64,000 bases of DNA from Polytrichum commune (taxonomy: Eukaryota; Streptophyta; Polytrichopsida; Polytrichales; Polytrichaceae): NCBI GenBank assembly GCA_950295325.1, contig OX485806.1:41600001-41664000 (forward strand). Reading direction: 5' to 3'. Positions 32,061-43,849 of this stretch are shown one piece after another. The notes under the pieces were generated by a model. The model saw nothing but the letters and a program-made list of their open reading frames with translations, did not search any database and had not been told where the DNA came from. The position numbers were made by a program, and so were the translations under genes. The first letter of the stretch is position 1. Every line of letters begins with the position of its first letter.

Positions 32061-33500
32061 CTTAAGAATTATATAATAAATAATATGCAGTTGTTGTAGA
32101 ATCCAATTCAAAATTAAATAGGCTTAGTACCATAACCGCCTCATAATGCATTAGACATCACATGTGTATTTGACATGCAAAGTTTTAAACTAGTGATGCA
32201 TGGATGAATACTACTCACAAATGCCTAGGTTAGTCATACATAAATAAATTGCCCAATAATTTATTTATTGTGCCTTTGAACATACCCATGGCTCCAAAAA
32301 AAATTTGGTCATACATTTAATGAATAATGAACTAGATTAAAACCACTACAACGAACTAAATTGGAACCAATAAGGTAAGTGTGCATTAAATAGTTAATTT
32401 TTATGACTAGGTCATTTCCTCTAGGATATGGAAACACGTATTTGGATCAAGATGGTTAGCAAATCCAAACTAAGGTTGTGGCCACTTTCTTTGTAGTTTT
32501 TTGATCTCATGTAAATACCTTATTCATTATTAAGGTGAAAATTATCATGCTTAGTAAGTGGTCACATAGGTCCCTCCAATCATGTTGACTATTGAGCTTA
32601 TAATAATTATCAAATATTGAGCACGTGGTCCAATATCTTCTCAACATGTGTCTTTTTGGTATTCATTATTGGAGTTTATCCAACCACATACCACACAAAT
32701 ACATGTGTTCAATTAAGACAAATAATTGAATTAGGCACGTATGCCTTATTACCAACTACATATCCTAAAATTTCTCGCCCGATAATGGTTTCTTGGTTCT
32801 ATCAAGGGGTGTCTTCACCCTATAATAGACTTTGGGATCACTTCTTTTTTTAAGCCAAAAAAAGTCAAAACCATTACATTCACAATTAGTTTTTCACCAC
32901 TAGTTGGGACACCTAAGTTGCATCAATTGATATAAAGGTTTACCTTACATTAATTTGTGTTAACATACTAATGCATCGACTCACTATAAAATGGTATGTG
33001 TTATTATACTCATATATGTAAGATCATACTTTGGCAAATACATAGTAAAACACATGGAAATGAGTAAAGCACATGGATGACCTCCTCAATTCATTAGCAC
33101 GTATGGAAACTCAAATTCTAAAAAAATCACATTTAAATACATAGATCCAACTCCTATCTAACAACACCCAACATTAGGACTATGGCAATTGAAAGCAAGT
33201 AGTGCTTGAGTGCTAACTCCTTTACATAAAATAATGACCACAAATATACATGATTGTCACACTTGCAAATCATTATGCTTCAAAACAATCCATACATTAT
33301 GAGACGAAATTAAAATTAAAATATGTGTATTGGAAGGTACTTATGTACAAAGCATCAAATCGTATTCATCATCTACAATCTACACCTACACCTATAATTT
33401 ATGACCCATCATCAATTAAACTCGTATGTGGCCATGCTCCCATTCATATTGTGGGCATTTGGAGGCTTGGTGAATTTGGAGGCCACCACAAGGTGTGAGT
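32061..33500. other. AT-rich stretch, nothing recognised
   Basis: Short open frames only (for example 32617-32853, 33250-33498) with no recognisable domains. If the minus-strand copia ever had RT, it would have been here; I cannot find it. Confidence 0.4.
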
Positions 33501-33950
33501 AAACATAGGTAGGTGGGTGGTCCTCTAGAAAATAAGTCCTTATCAGACATCAGTTTAAGGTATAAACCGCATTTGCCACCGCTATTGCCCAAAGTGATTT
33601 CTCAAGCATTTGAGATTTGAACATAAGCTTTGTCATTGCCAAAATGGTTTGAATTGCACACTCTACTCATCCAATGTCTTGAGGCGTACTTTTGTACCAT
33701 GTTCCATCAAAAATAGAGTCATTTATGCTCATCCACCGGAACACCTTGATTTTGTACTCTCATTGTATTTCTACAAATGCTTGGAACTCCTTAAACCCCT
33801 GACACTACTCTCCTTTGAGTTTCATCATGTAAATCCACACCTTGAGAAATCATCAACAAAAATAATAAAATACTTTGTCGCTCCCACGGACATGGTCCTT
33901 AAGGGGCCACAAACATATGAATGCACAATCTCCAATGGTTTTGTCACAGC
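33500..33950 (-). pseudogene. Copia integrase fragment
   Basis: The minus strand carries, across shifting frames, residues such as 'NHFGNDKAYVQISNA' and 'EKSLWA'-like and 'AVANAVYTLNRC'-like sequence, the end of the copia integrase core (...AVYLINRSPTK). Heavily decayed. It continues rightward (upstream in the element) into the GAG-pre-integrase zinc-binding domain. Confidence 0.6.
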
Positions 33951-34555
33951 TTCTCCACATCGTTGCCCCATTTTGCTGCATATTGTTTACCCTCCATGCA
34001 TGCTTTGCAAACCAATGTAGAGGTGGGACAAAATATTTTATGTAGGGTCATTCCCCTTATCATGCTTTGAAGTGCAAAAATGCTCTTCACATCCAAATGT
34101 TTGAGTCCGCGGTGCCAATACTTTGCTAGACTACCTCCCACATGTGAACGCACAAAGTTGGCTGCATCCGCTCGACATACCTCCATAAAGGTCATTTGGT
34201 ACAAATTCCCTTCACGTTGAGCTATTGCAATCACATCATTGTTTGCACCTCTCACAATGCATTCGTTTATATGAAATCACACATACAACCCGTTTGACAA
34301 AGACTTGCTCACCAAGAGTATGTTGGTTTGCAACTTGGGCACGTGTAGCACATCTGTGATGCAAATTCTAGTTGTTTTGCCTATCATTTCAACTCCATCA
34401 ACAATGGACCCCATTCCACTGGTTTTGGCCACGCTATCATCATCCAAATGCACTTTGTGTAGAGAAATTACCTCGTAGGTGTCGAATGCCACTCTATGCA
34501 AAGTCATGTGCTTTGTGACTACCAAATTCATGACCCATTTGCAAATTCTCCTCAA
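33944..34555 (-). pseudogene. Copia pre-integrase and protease fragments
   Basis: 33944-34255 (minus) reads 'YWHRGLKHLDVKSIFALQSM' and 'STLVCKACMEGKQYAAKWGN', the HH-CC GAG-pre-integrase domain (H..H..CxxC). 34277-34555 reads 'WVMNLVVTKHMTLHRVAFDT' where intact copia proteases have WVMDSGATKHMT; the active-site DSG is Asn-Leu-Val. 'TTRICITDVLHVPKLQTNIL' closes the protease. The order matches Ty1/copia. Confidence 0.85.
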
Positions 34556-34662
34556 ATACGTTCCTTACTGCGTTGCAAATACAAATTTGTTCTCAATTTT
34601 TGTATTCTCAACATATTTTTTCTCCTTGTTCTTTTTTTTGTAGCAAAAACATGCAATGTGGT
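34556..34662 (-). pseudogene. Copia zinc knuckle fragment
   Basis: The minus strand carries 'ACFCYKKKNKEKKYVENTKI', the second half of a CCHC knuckle followed by a Lys-rich linker. The first half is cut off by LTR copy D. Confidence 0.6.
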
Positions 34663-35459
34663 CATCACGCACCTCTCCATAAGGAGTGCCCAAAACACCA
34701 TGGACACAAGGGGGACCCTGGAGTGACACCCGGGACTTGTGGCGCCATTGGTGAGAGGGCCCCGGGCGTTGGGAATGCCTCCCACCTATGGAGAGTAGGA
34801 GGCACGAGGGTAAAGCCAAAAGTTGTGCGTAGCTTATGGCGTGGGAATTGTAGAATGCTCAAGAACACCTCAATAGGAGGTGTGATTGAGGAGATATGGC
34901 AATTTGAGTGGGGTGTTGTCCCGAGAGAACGCCTTGGTACAGCAGTGGCCTGGGAGTGGCTTCCGGGATTGCCAAGGTTTTAACAAATATAACTTCCTCA
35001 TTACTTGCTTGAATGGGGCAAATGAGCAGCCCATCGGCATCTACATGAAACAATAATGATGATGGAATGGTTGTTTGTTATCATTAGATATCATACAAGG
35101 AGGTGGTGTGGTCTTACCCACCTGAGGCCGAACAGCACGGCCTTCATGGGCTTTGGTCCAATGTAACGGCATAGTTGCCTAGTATGGTTCGGGTTGCTGT
35201 AGTGTTATTCCGGCAACGCGATGATCAACATAAGATTGGACTTCCATGAATGGAAGTCCTCATCTAAGAACTTGTTACTAATTAAGGGGTGAGTCCCGAA
35301 AACAAAGTAGGGGGGTTGGTTTCCCTCCTATGAACTATAAGGTCCAGGATAGGAGGAGCTTACCATTAGCATGGCGGGATGTGATGGGTTAGCACTTGTA
35401 ACTTTTGCTAAAAATGAAAATGGGCAAAATTGTTAAGGGGGCTAGCAATGGTTGTGACA
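34663..35459 (-). mobile_element. 972-bp-family LTR, copy D
   Basis: On the minus strand it begins TGTCACAACCATTGCTAGC (35459) and runs to GGTGCGTGATG (34663), matching copies A-C throughout but shorter (797 bases), with several deletions. The central GTCCCGG palindrome has decayed. It sits between gag and the zinc knuckle of the minus-strand copia remnant. Flanking 5-mers GTGGT and ATGGC are too different to call a duplication. Confidence 0.8.
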
Positions 35460-36120
35460 ATGGCCCGATTTTTTTGTAATAAAAACATGTCTTTACACAT
35501 TGCCGCGAAGGTGGATCATCCGCTTAACTTTGATGCGACACCATTGCTATGTCTTTGTCTTGGGGTTTTTTCTACTTGCACTTAGACATCTTGTGTATCA
35601 AATGTGTTGTCACGTACTCCATTGTCAAATTCTTCATTAGCATCATCTCCAAGCTAGTGATTAGGTAGACATATAACACTGAACAAATTCTCGAACAAGG
35701 TCATAATGGTGGTTTATTCTTTCACAAGTACCTCTAAACACGCAAATAGATCCACAAATACATTGATCTTGTTAATATGGTCCAAAAAACCGTTGTTATC
35801 TTCCATTTTGCATTTAAAAAACTTGCAGCAAACAAAAAATATGTTGGACAAACTCTTCGTTTGGTGAATGTTGCAAAGAATCTTCCATGCCTCTGTTGGT
35901 CATTTACAATTCTTGATGTGTACAAATTGGTCTATTTCCAAGTTGAGGCTAATGATGGATATGGTTCCTTTAAGGTGCCTTTGGTATTCTTTGAACTCTT
36001 TGGGTTCACGTTGCAAGTGGAGCCTTCTCGGATCCGTCTACAATGTCTCAAAGGTCCATGGAAACCAAAATCATCTCCATTTTAAACTTCTAAAGGCGAA
36101 ACCTCTCTCCGCATAACTTG
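35460..36120 (-). pseudogene. Copia gag fragment
   Basis: The minus strand reads 'KMEDNNGFLDHINKINVFVD', 'LFACLEVLVKE', stop, 'TTIMTLFENL', then frames with 'MMLMKNLTMEYVTTHLIHKM'. This is the same gag type as 7788-9097 (DHINK, CLE.PVK, TLLESLPPSY). Frame changes and stops show decay. Confidence 0.75.
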
Positions 36121-36851
36121 TCCATGATTCTAGCTATTATTCTATCAAGATATGCTATCTTTCGCTCCAAAACTGGGTTCGTACACTCAAAATTTATAAA
36201 TAAGATATTTTTTACATCAAAAGAATATTGGGACACTCAAGTCATTCAGACAAATTTTCTTTTACCTCAAAGGTATTTTTGTCTCTTACATACCTCAAGT
36301 TGGATCCTCTTAACCCCAAGAAAGGTCTAACGACACTCAAATCACTCAAACAAAATTTTGTTCTAAGCCTTACACTCCAAATATGGTTTCCAACACTCAA
36401 ATCATTCAAAACATTTAAGTATACTCATTTTGAGCTCAAATGACTAGCTTGTCTCCCAAATCAATGTTTGAACATTCAAATGACCAAGTCAAATTATTCC
36501 AAACTACAAGTAAATCCTTTTCCCTTCAAACATTGTGGTTTCACTTCAATCCATTCAAATACGGTCCAATTACACACAAAAATGCTATGTGGTATCAAAT
36601 GGGATTTTGAACTTTTAAATATCTCAAATCATATTTTCTCCATCTCAAATGAATCCACTTCCTCTCCAAAATGTGTTAGGATTTTTCATTACTCAAATTA
36701 AATTTGGTCTCAAATGATTTCATTTTCTCTCAAATGTGCCCTTTGCGCTCTCAAATTCTTTTATTCAGTTAAGACGCACAAACCAAACTTCTTTCAATTT
36801 TAAAATGAATACTAAACACCTCCAAACCTTTCAAATAAACCCTTAAACATT
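36121..36851 (-). repeat. Copia leader repeats (minus strand)
   Basis: Plus-strand phrases 'ACACTCAAATCATTCAAA', 'TCTCAAATG' and 'ACCTCAAA' recur about every 80-100 bases. On the minus strand this is TTTGA-TGATTTGAGTGT, like the leader at 6.04-7.79 kb, and again precedes gag. Confidence 0.55.
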
Positions 36852-36978
36852 GGTGCCCACCTCTCCATGACAAGTGCTTGTGATACTATTGGCACAAAGG
36901 GGACCCCGAAGTGAAACTTGAGACTTGTGGCGCCATAGATGAGAATGCCTAAGTGATTCTAGTGTGGGTGAGGTCCCC
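36852..36978 (-). mobile_element. 972-bp-family LTR, copy E, right-hand part
   Basis: On the minus strand this matches the 3' end of copies A-C ('GGCGCCACAAGT', 'GGGGTCCCCTTTGTGCC', 'CATGGAGAGGTG'). It breaks at 36978 and resumes at 47226, because the 10.25-kb gypsy element inserted into it. Confidence 0.8.
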
Positions 36979-39817
36979 TGTGAACCCTTTGAGTGGTCCA
37001 CCACTCTGCGGGATCACTTTTAGTTAGAATGTTAGCATTAAAAGTTAGAATTGATAGGGAATTTAGGGAAAATTAGTTCATTTAGCATTTAGCCTAGAAG
37101 AAGGAAGGTCAAAATGAAACTAAGTAGTGCTAGAAGATAGCAAAGTAGAAAAAATATGCTAGCTAGTAAAAACAACTAGCTAAGCAAATATTAGTAGATG
37201 CTAGCTATTAAGCAAATGTTAGTAAATGCTAGCTAAGCAAGTGTTAGTTTATTAGTTAGTGTGAGGCACACAAGACTATTAGAGGTGGTTTAGGTAAGAA
37301 GATAAAATCGGCGTGAAGACTTTTGAAGACAAAAAAGAAAGAGAGCAAGGGGGATACTTGCCCACTTGCCCCCTTGCCAACTCGATGGCGGAAAAATTAG
37401 AAAGATTTCTAAAGGTTTTTTGTCGGAGCCACCTCGGCGAGAGGGTGGCAACCTCAACCGGGAAAACCCCCGAGCCAAAATTTCGGGAAAGGGTTTGAAA
37501 AATGGATCCGGTGGAGGAGGGGTCCAACCCTTTTGTGAGAGGGTTTAAAAACCCCTCCTTCCACCTTGTAGCACTCTCTCTTTCTCTAGTTTTTGGGCGA
37601 AGCCCTGCTTCAATGTAGTTAGGAAAAAATCCTTTAGCATGTATTCTCAATGGTCTAAAAGAAAGGCTTGACAACCTCCTCTACTCTCTCTCTCCTAGTT
37701 AGGTTGTGTGTTTATTAACACACCAACAAAATGATTCCTTCTTTTGTAGAGGTAGGTTGGATGGTAGAGTTTTGAGTAGAGGCATTATAGACCTCATCTG
37801 CCAATGCCATGAAGGCTTAGTTCAAAAGCTAGAACAAGATACTTATCATTTTTCTCTTAGAGAGATTTCATATAGCTATCCATAGCCGTTTCCCATTTGT
37901 GATTTGGTTGAGATGACAATTAGTTATGGATTTTCAAAGATGGAGTAGAAAAACTGGGTGGTCTTGTGGGTAGCGGCTGCTGGATCAGACCTGCGAGCCC
38001 AATAGGAATTTTAATTCCAAGAAATTATATTTTTCCCAAGTAGAACTTTTGTGTAGCTTTCCAAAATGGCTTAGAACATTTGATTTGAGCATGATTTGAA
38101 TTAGATATGAATTGTGCAAGATGGGACACATAGTTTGAGAACTTTTGGTTGACTGCTGCATTACAGAGGACCTGCTGGGTTCACTTCGGCTTGCCTTTCT
38201 AATCACATATTTTTATCAAATACATCTTTTTAATATCTCTCCAGGGTCATATAGAACGTTTGATTTGACTAAGATTTGAATTAGATATGAATTGTTGAAG
38301 GCGAGATACATAGTTTAAGCCTTCTTGATTGACTGCTGTGTTACAAGGAGTCCGCTGAATTTCTATTAGCTTAACCTGCTGATGTCATAATTTTTCTAGT
38401 TAGAGCTTGTTCATAGCTTTCCAATGGTATAAGGAAAGCCTAGATCCAAGTAGTAAGGAATGTGCTATGAATTTTTGAAGTTAGAAGGTAGATAGGTGGG
38501 TTGGAAGGGTCGGTTGAATCGACCTCACACTTCCAACCCTCATAACTTTTGCATTTCTTATCCGATTAGAGTGATTTTTAGATCATTGGAAAGATAATTT
38601 GGTGCACTAAGTATAAATATTATGCTTAGGATTAAATTACAGGGCAGAATAACACTTTATATTTTAATTGTTAACTAAGGTACGCTTACTACCAAACTAG
38701 TTACAAAGAAGGAGGCAAGGTCGACGCTCGGAAAGTGGAGCAAGGAAGGAGGTAGCGGCTCGGCCTACATCAAGCCCAAATCAACCGAGGAAAGTTGAGG
38801 TAAATTAACTAACCTTAAGCCTTCCATTTAGGATTGGAGGGAGCACGGCTAAGGTACGCATTTCTAAACCCACTCACCTATCTCGTAAGGTCAAGTGGCT
38901 TGACCACTTGACCGCCAAGGGAGTACCCAATTCCATTGTTTTCGGGGCCCTTGGTATGTTTTGTGGTAGTAGCTTCATTTATTAGCAAGTTTCGTGTGTG
39001 GTAAGTCGGATTAATCACCGACACGACCACTCTGAATGTTGTTGGTGGAAAGGTGGGGTTAATGACCCGCGAATCCACTATTATGTTGTTGGCCCCATAG
39101 ATTGGGAGTAATGGCCCCAATTTATGAAGATTGCGCAACAGGTTGAACCTACAGGTCGCCCGTCACCCTGGTCCCATTGAGTTGCATTTCGTGGTCTATC
39201 CAGTGTAAACACATTTAACAATCAAAACATACAAAATAAATCGTAAACCCTTGTTGGCAAGAGACCCGAGGTAAGGGGTGATGCCTAATATGTTAATGTA
39301 GTGAGTTAGGACGTGCAAACAAAAGTAAGTAATTAAGAAGGAATTTGTGTGAAGGGTGGGACTTAGGCCAAGTTCCCCCGCTTAGAAAACTAAATAGAAC
39401 TAAATAAAGAAATAGGAAGAATTGAATGGTCCATCAAATTGTCGTTATTCCGTTCGTTGAGTTAGGGTGGTATGAGTCACACCCGGTTGGGTGTATCAGA
39501 ACCATCCCAATTTACAAATTAAGATTGCCTTGGTTTCAAGGCTGGTGCGTCTGCGCGTAGAATAGGTTGTAGGTTAAGGTTAGAACTAGATATGAAATTG
39601 GTTAGTGGAGTTTAAAGCCACACTAGTAAAAAACTAAGGCCTAACCTCCGGAGGTACTACGACGCATATTTAATCTCCCTTAAAAATCTAACTACTCACG
39701 TTATACACCTATCATCCGGGTTCGGCTTGGGCGCCTGCAAATGCAGGCCACCTTCACCGAAGGGCTTGTGTGATACTTTTAGGCTCCCTCGAAAGGGGGT
39801 GGCCCAAAAGTACCACA
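36979..39817 (+). repeat. 5' LTR of the young gypsy element
   Basis: 2839 bases. Contains three units of the 28-bp TAGCTA repeat near 37170-37240, a TTTAAAAA TATA candidate in GGGTTTAAAAACCC at about 37542, and the GC-rich 3' end shared with 1-170 and 16380-16491. Solo copy at 13384-16491. Confidence 0.95.
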
Positions 39818-39821
39818 TAAT

Positions 39822-39839
39822 TGGTGCGTCTGCCGGGAG
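39822..39839 (+). other. Primer-binding site candidate
   Basis: TGGTGCGTCTGCCGGGAG lies 4 bases after the 5' LTR. Its complement ends in CCA, as a tRNA 3' end would. I do not assign the tRNA. Confidence 0.6.
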
Positions 39840-39844
39840 GGTGG

Positions 39845-42800
39845 ATGCCCCTGCCATACTCGAATGATATTTCTTTGAGTACTTATACGTTTAGACTAAG
39901 AGAAGAAGAGTTTAGTCCAATAGAAATTAGTCATACGTCATGGGCCACTTGTGCTATGGTTAGTACTAGGGGACGATCGTACGACACCCCAACAACAACA
40001 ACCGCATTTGCATCGGAGGCAACACCAGGTAAGAGGTCGAAGAACGAACCACCAAAACCCGGAAAGACTAAGGAAAATAAATATCAAGGTCTAGGTCCAG
40101 AGTCCGAGCGCGAGAGGGAGAAATCCCCCACCCCACAAAGTCCGGTTAGGGTGGCACGACCCCAACTCATGGCGAATCCTTTGGATGCAATGATGGCTCC
40201 TAGAGGGCCTCCCATTGTAATGCCACAAGCATTAGCGCCAAGGGCGATGCCGAGTTATTTTCCGAAGTTCGGTGGCCTCCCGCATGAGGATCCTTCAACC
40301 CACATTGAACGATATATTGAGGTAATGTTGGCCAACGTGATAGCCGAAGACACGTACAAACTCGTTTGGTTTTCTACTACGCTAGAGGGTATAGCGTATG
40401 AGTGGTACCGATCCCACGATGAGGGGACATTTAGGGACTGGCGAGCATTGCAGACGGCATTCCTTAGACAATTTAGACCGGAAATGGGCCAACAAAGCGC
40501 ACTCGTGGCGTTAACGAACATGCGGCAAGGCCCATCCGAGGGTATTACATCATACATCCGACGGTTCGAGACGGTGGTAACTCGTTATGTAGGAACCCTT
40601 CTCACAAATGACACGATTAAATTCTACTTCATACAAGGGTTCAACAAACAAGGTACAATCCGAGAAATTCTTAACTCCAACCCTCAGGATTTGGAAGAAG
40701 CTAAAGCCGAGGCTAGGAGGATCGAAGGTGTAGACAAACAAAATGAGCGGATGTGGAATTGCACTATTGCACCTGTGCCAGCCTTCCTACCCACAACCTA
40801 CATTCCTCCCGAGCAGAGTAAGCCTCCTCAGCTGGAGCCATCCCGACCGGATGCATACGCAGTCCACCGAGCGGCCCCGGTTCCTTTGGCTACGAGGCCA
40901 CCCCCTGAGCTCTTAGCACTCCCTAGCCCTCCGAGCCACACCACGATCGAGGAGCTAGAACTTAGAGTTAAGAAGGCCAACGACGAGTTGAGGAGCGATG
41001 TCATGCAGTCGCTCAAGACCCTCACAGAGCAGCTAACAATGGCAATCACGTCTAGGCCCTTAGCACAACCAGTTCCGCCGGCCTCGGAGGCAGGTAATTA
41101 TGGCACCAACATTTGGTGTCGTAATTGCAACAAACCTGGCCACAGTAATCAATTTTGCACGGAGCCTAGGTTCACAGGTAACCTAGTAGCCCCACCCCCC
41201 CGTCCACAACAAGGCCACTCCCAGACTCAAGCCCGGAACAACGGTAAAGGAGTTTGTCCCACTTGCGGCAAGGTTCACATTTTGGGGCCAGGTAAGTGTT
41301 GGATCGAGACGGGGGTGGTCTGCAACCATTGTGGGGGTAATCACCCGGTCGATAATTGTCGTAGGATTCTCGCGGAGCGACCCTCCCATTACTCTCAGCT
41401 GAATCAACAACTTCCGGCATTCTTCTATGATAGGAATCAACAGAACCAAGGAGGAATGTCGGTTAATTATCACCAAGGTAACCCTCAAAGCAATGGCCAA
41501 CAAAACTACGGTCCACCCAACCACCAAAACCAAGGTAATAGGGGGAACAACTATCAAGGTCCACAAAATTTGTACCCTCAAAACCCCCCAGCCGGTGGTA
41601 GGCAAGCCGACTCGAACTTGGTAGGAATGGTAAGCCAACAGTATGTCCCTCAGATGGGCCGGAACCAACCAAATAGGTTCAACAATGGACCCCAAGTTGC
41701 ACAACAAGGTAATACCTTCAATAACTCCCCTAATGAAGGCAACCCATTCTATGGGTACCAAATGAACCAAGGTCAGGCTTATGGTCTTAACGGTCAGTAT
41801 ACCGACAACCCTCCTCAACATCTTATGGGGAGTGGACAGGATACTAACCAACAATGGGCGCAAAACATGAATGGGCCTCCAACATCCCAAGGTCCCCTTA
41901 ACCTTGGTCATGCACAAACCCAAGACGCGAGGTTCATTGATAACAATAGGGCGAGCACAAGTTGTTCAGCTCCATTCCTTCCTATCCCAAATGATAGTCA
42001 TAGCAACTTCATCTCTCACGAGCTAGCCGATTCTTCTTTACGGGCTATCCTGGTTCCCCCTAAAAAACTAAAGCAGAAAATAGACGTGGCAGTGGTCACT
42101 AGGGCTCAGAAGAGGGCACAAACCGTGATGGGTGAAGGTTCCGAGAAGTCGAATGAGTCTGAAAAGTCACCAAAATTCGCAGAACTTCCAGAGTTCTTGC
42201 AGAACGCAGCCCTTAAGGCTAAGGTTCCCACAACTTCCCTAGAGCCTAACCCTGATGACGAACCGGTAGAAGAGCCATTATTGGAGGAAGAGGAAGACCT
42301 CTTCCGATTTGTGGATAGAAGAGACACATGGGGCAATGGCCTGCCCGCTAACTTCCCACCGAAACCCCGGCCTAGTCGCGCCTTTAACCCGGCCGAGGAC
42401 TACGACCTTTGTAGCCTACAAGCCAACATTTCTTTGGCACAACTAATTCAAGTAGCTCCCGCCCTAAGAAAGGAATTCAAGGAAGGAGCCACCCAGGTTA
42501 GGAAGGCTAAAATCCCAACGATGGCAGTTGAGGTCCGAAGAACCCCCTTAGGGGACGAAGGACCAATCGAGGTGGAGGTTGAAATTATGGACAAAATAAT
42601 CCCGCACACCCTGGTTGATGGGGGTAGTGGGATCAATATTATGCCACTCTCAACGTTGGAAAAACTTGGCCTCGAGCTCACTGGCCCTTCACCCTTTGTT
42701 ATCAATGTCGCGGACCAAAGACAAGTCACCCCCCTTGGACAGGTAAAGGATTGCTTGATGAAAGTCGGGGGAGAAGTCTATACGATCACGTTTCAAGTTT

Positions 42801-43849
42801 TGAGGCTCCCTGTAACATCCAAAAGTTATCCGATATTTTTAGGTAGAGACTGGCTTCGGAGAGCAAATGCCACAACCGAGTGGTCTACGGGTACCTCCCA
42901 AATAACATTTGGGCCCCCTCACAACAGAACAACGACAAGAATTGCACTCCGTAAGCCTTCGACAAAATTCACGGAATCCGACCTACCCAAGTCGAAGCCA
43001 GAACCCAACATAGTTTCGGTAGACTTAGCCAACCAAACATTGGGCACTAAGACCCATCTAGGCCCAGTAAAGGACATGGGTCCTGGCCTCTATGGCTGGG
43101 AGGACACAGGTGAGTTCACAGCATGGATGGAACTCAACCCGGAAGAAATTCCCAACCACACCCAGGTATATGCGATCACCGCCACCGAGGACACGTCACG
43201 TGGACACACCGGATTCGTGCTCATAGCCGATGACCTACCGCTTGAGTCAATTTATTCCTTTGAGATTGATGGCACGCAACCTATAGTCCTAGAGGACCTC
43301 GTGCTCGAAGAAGATATTGTTCCATCCTTGCATTTCAAGAACACCTCTACCGGAATTCAGGTAGGCCATGATTTCGCGTCATATCCTTCGGTGCCAAACG
43401 ATTGGTATAAAGGTCCAACCAACCAAATGCCGTTTGCCCTTGTATACGGGATTGAAGCAGTGCTCCCAATCGAGTTGGAGATCCCCTCTTTGCGAATTGC
43501 AGTTGATTCACGACTTACGGTAGCCGAGTCACTATCAGATAGGTTGCTAATGTTAGAGAGTCTTAGCGAGCGACGACGAGCTAGTGTGCAACATCTCGAG
43601 GCGATGAAACGGAGGCGCAAGGCCGTCTTCAACAAACGACACAAGGTAAGAACTTTGCAACCCGGGACGTCGGTAATGCTCCAAGATGCGAGGAAACTGG
43701 AGTTCCCAGGTAAGTCTCACGCCTTGTGGTTGGGCCCTTTTTGGGTCACGAACGTGTATGACAATAATTCGGTTCAATTGGCTACACTGGATGGCACATA
43801 TTTCCCTACGCGAACTAACGGGGGTCGGTGTAAGTTGTATAATGTGTGA
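39845..43849 (+). CDS. Gag-protease polyprotein fused to integrase C-terminal tail
   Basis: 1334 codons from the first ATG (39845) to TGA; an ATG at 39956 ('MVSTRGRSYD') is a plausible gag start. In order: Retrotrans_gag-type domain (about 40250-40660; 'EWYRSHDEGTFRDWRALQTA', 'YIRRFE', 'FIQGF'); zinc knuckles 'CRNCNKPGHSNQFC' (41116) and 'CNHCGGNHPVDNC' (41331) with a Cys pair 'CPTCGK' between; a Gln/Asn/Gly-rich linker (41400-41950); and a retropepsin with the intact active site 'LVDGGSGINIM' (Asp codon 42617) and 'PIFLGRDWL'. After an acidic segment it passes in frame into 'MPFALVYGIEAVLPIELEIP' (43426 on) and 'LGPFWVTNVYDNNSVQL', the end of a gypsy integrase. RT, RNase H and the integrase DDE core would normally lie between. 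The frame is intact in spite of the deletion. Confidence 0.92.
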   Translation: MPLPYSNDISLSTYTFRLREEEFSPIEISHTSWATCAMVSTRGRSYDTPTTTTAFASEATPGKRSKNEPPKPGKTKENKYQGLGPESEREREKSPTPQSPVRVARPQLMANPLDAMMAPRGPPIVMPQALAPRAMPSYFPKFGGLPHEDPSTHIERYIEVMLANVIAEDTYKLVWFSTTLEGIAYEWYRSHDEGTFRDWRALQTAFLRQFRPEMGQQSALVALTNMRQGPSEGITSYIRRFETVVTRYVGTLLTNDTIKFYFIQGFNKQGTIREILNSNPQDLEEAKAEARRIEGVDKQNERMWNCTIAPVPAFLPTTYIPPEQSKPPQLEPSRPDAYAVHRAAPVPLATRPPPELLALPSPPSHTTIEELELRVKKANDELRSDVMQSLKTLTEQLTMAITSRPLAQPVPPASEAGNYGTNIWCRNCNKPGHSNQFCTEPRFTGNLVAPPPRPQQGHSQTQARNNGKGVCPTCGKVHILGPGKCWIETGVVCNHCGGNHPVDNCRRILAERPSHYSQLNQQLPAFFYDRNQQNQGGMSVNYHQGNPQSNGQQNYGPPNHQNQGNRGNNYQGPQNLYPQNPPAGGRQADSNLVGMVSQQYVPQMGRNQPNRFNNGPQVAQQGNTFNNSPNEGNPFYGYQMNQGQAYGLNGQYTDNPPQHLMGSGQDTNQQWAQNMNGPPTSQGPLNLGHAQTQDARFIDNNRASTSCSAPFLPIPNDSHSNFISHELADSSLRAILVPPKKLKQKIDVAVVTRAQKRAQTVMGEGSEKSNESEKSPKFAELPEFLQNAALKAKVPTTSLEPNPDDEPVEEPLLEEEEDLFRFVDRRDTWGNGLPANFPPKPRPSRAFNPAEDYDLCSLQANISLAQLIQVAPALRKEFKEGATQVRKAKIPTMAVEVRRTPLGDEGPIEVEVEIMDKIIPHTLVDGGSGINIMPLSTLEKLGLELTGPSPFVINVADQRQVTPLGQVKDCLMKVGGEVYTITFQVLRLPVTSKSYPIFLGRDWLRRANATTEWSTGTSQITFGPPHNRTTTRIALRKPSTKFTESDLPKSKPEPNIVSVDLANQTLGTKTHLGPVKDMGPGLYGWEDTGEFTAWMELNPEEIPNHTQVYAITATEDTSRGHTGFVLIADDLPLESIYSFEIDGTQPIVLEDLVLEEDIVPSLHFKNTSTGIQVGHDFASYPSVPNDWYKGPTNQMPFALVYGIEAVLPIELEIPSLRIAVDSRLTVAESLSDRLLMLESLSERRRASVQHLEAMKRRRKAVFNKRHKVRTLQPGTSVMLQDARKLEFPGKSHALWLGPFWVTNVYDNNSVQLATLDGTYFPTRTNGGRCKLYNV

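Noticed and set aside
34663-35459. Target duplication for LTR copy D
   Set aside because: Flanking 5-mers GTGGT and ATGGC match at only three positions; the ends are decayed.
37279-39138. Identical short frames in the 5' and 3' gypsy LTRs and the solo LTR
   Set aside because: They lie inside LTRs, overlap on opposite strands and have no domain; identity is due to LTR identity.
39821-39844. Extension of the gag ORF to a TTG at 39821
   Set aside because: TTG is not a usual plant start, and these bases overlap the primer-binding site. The first ATG is at 39845.
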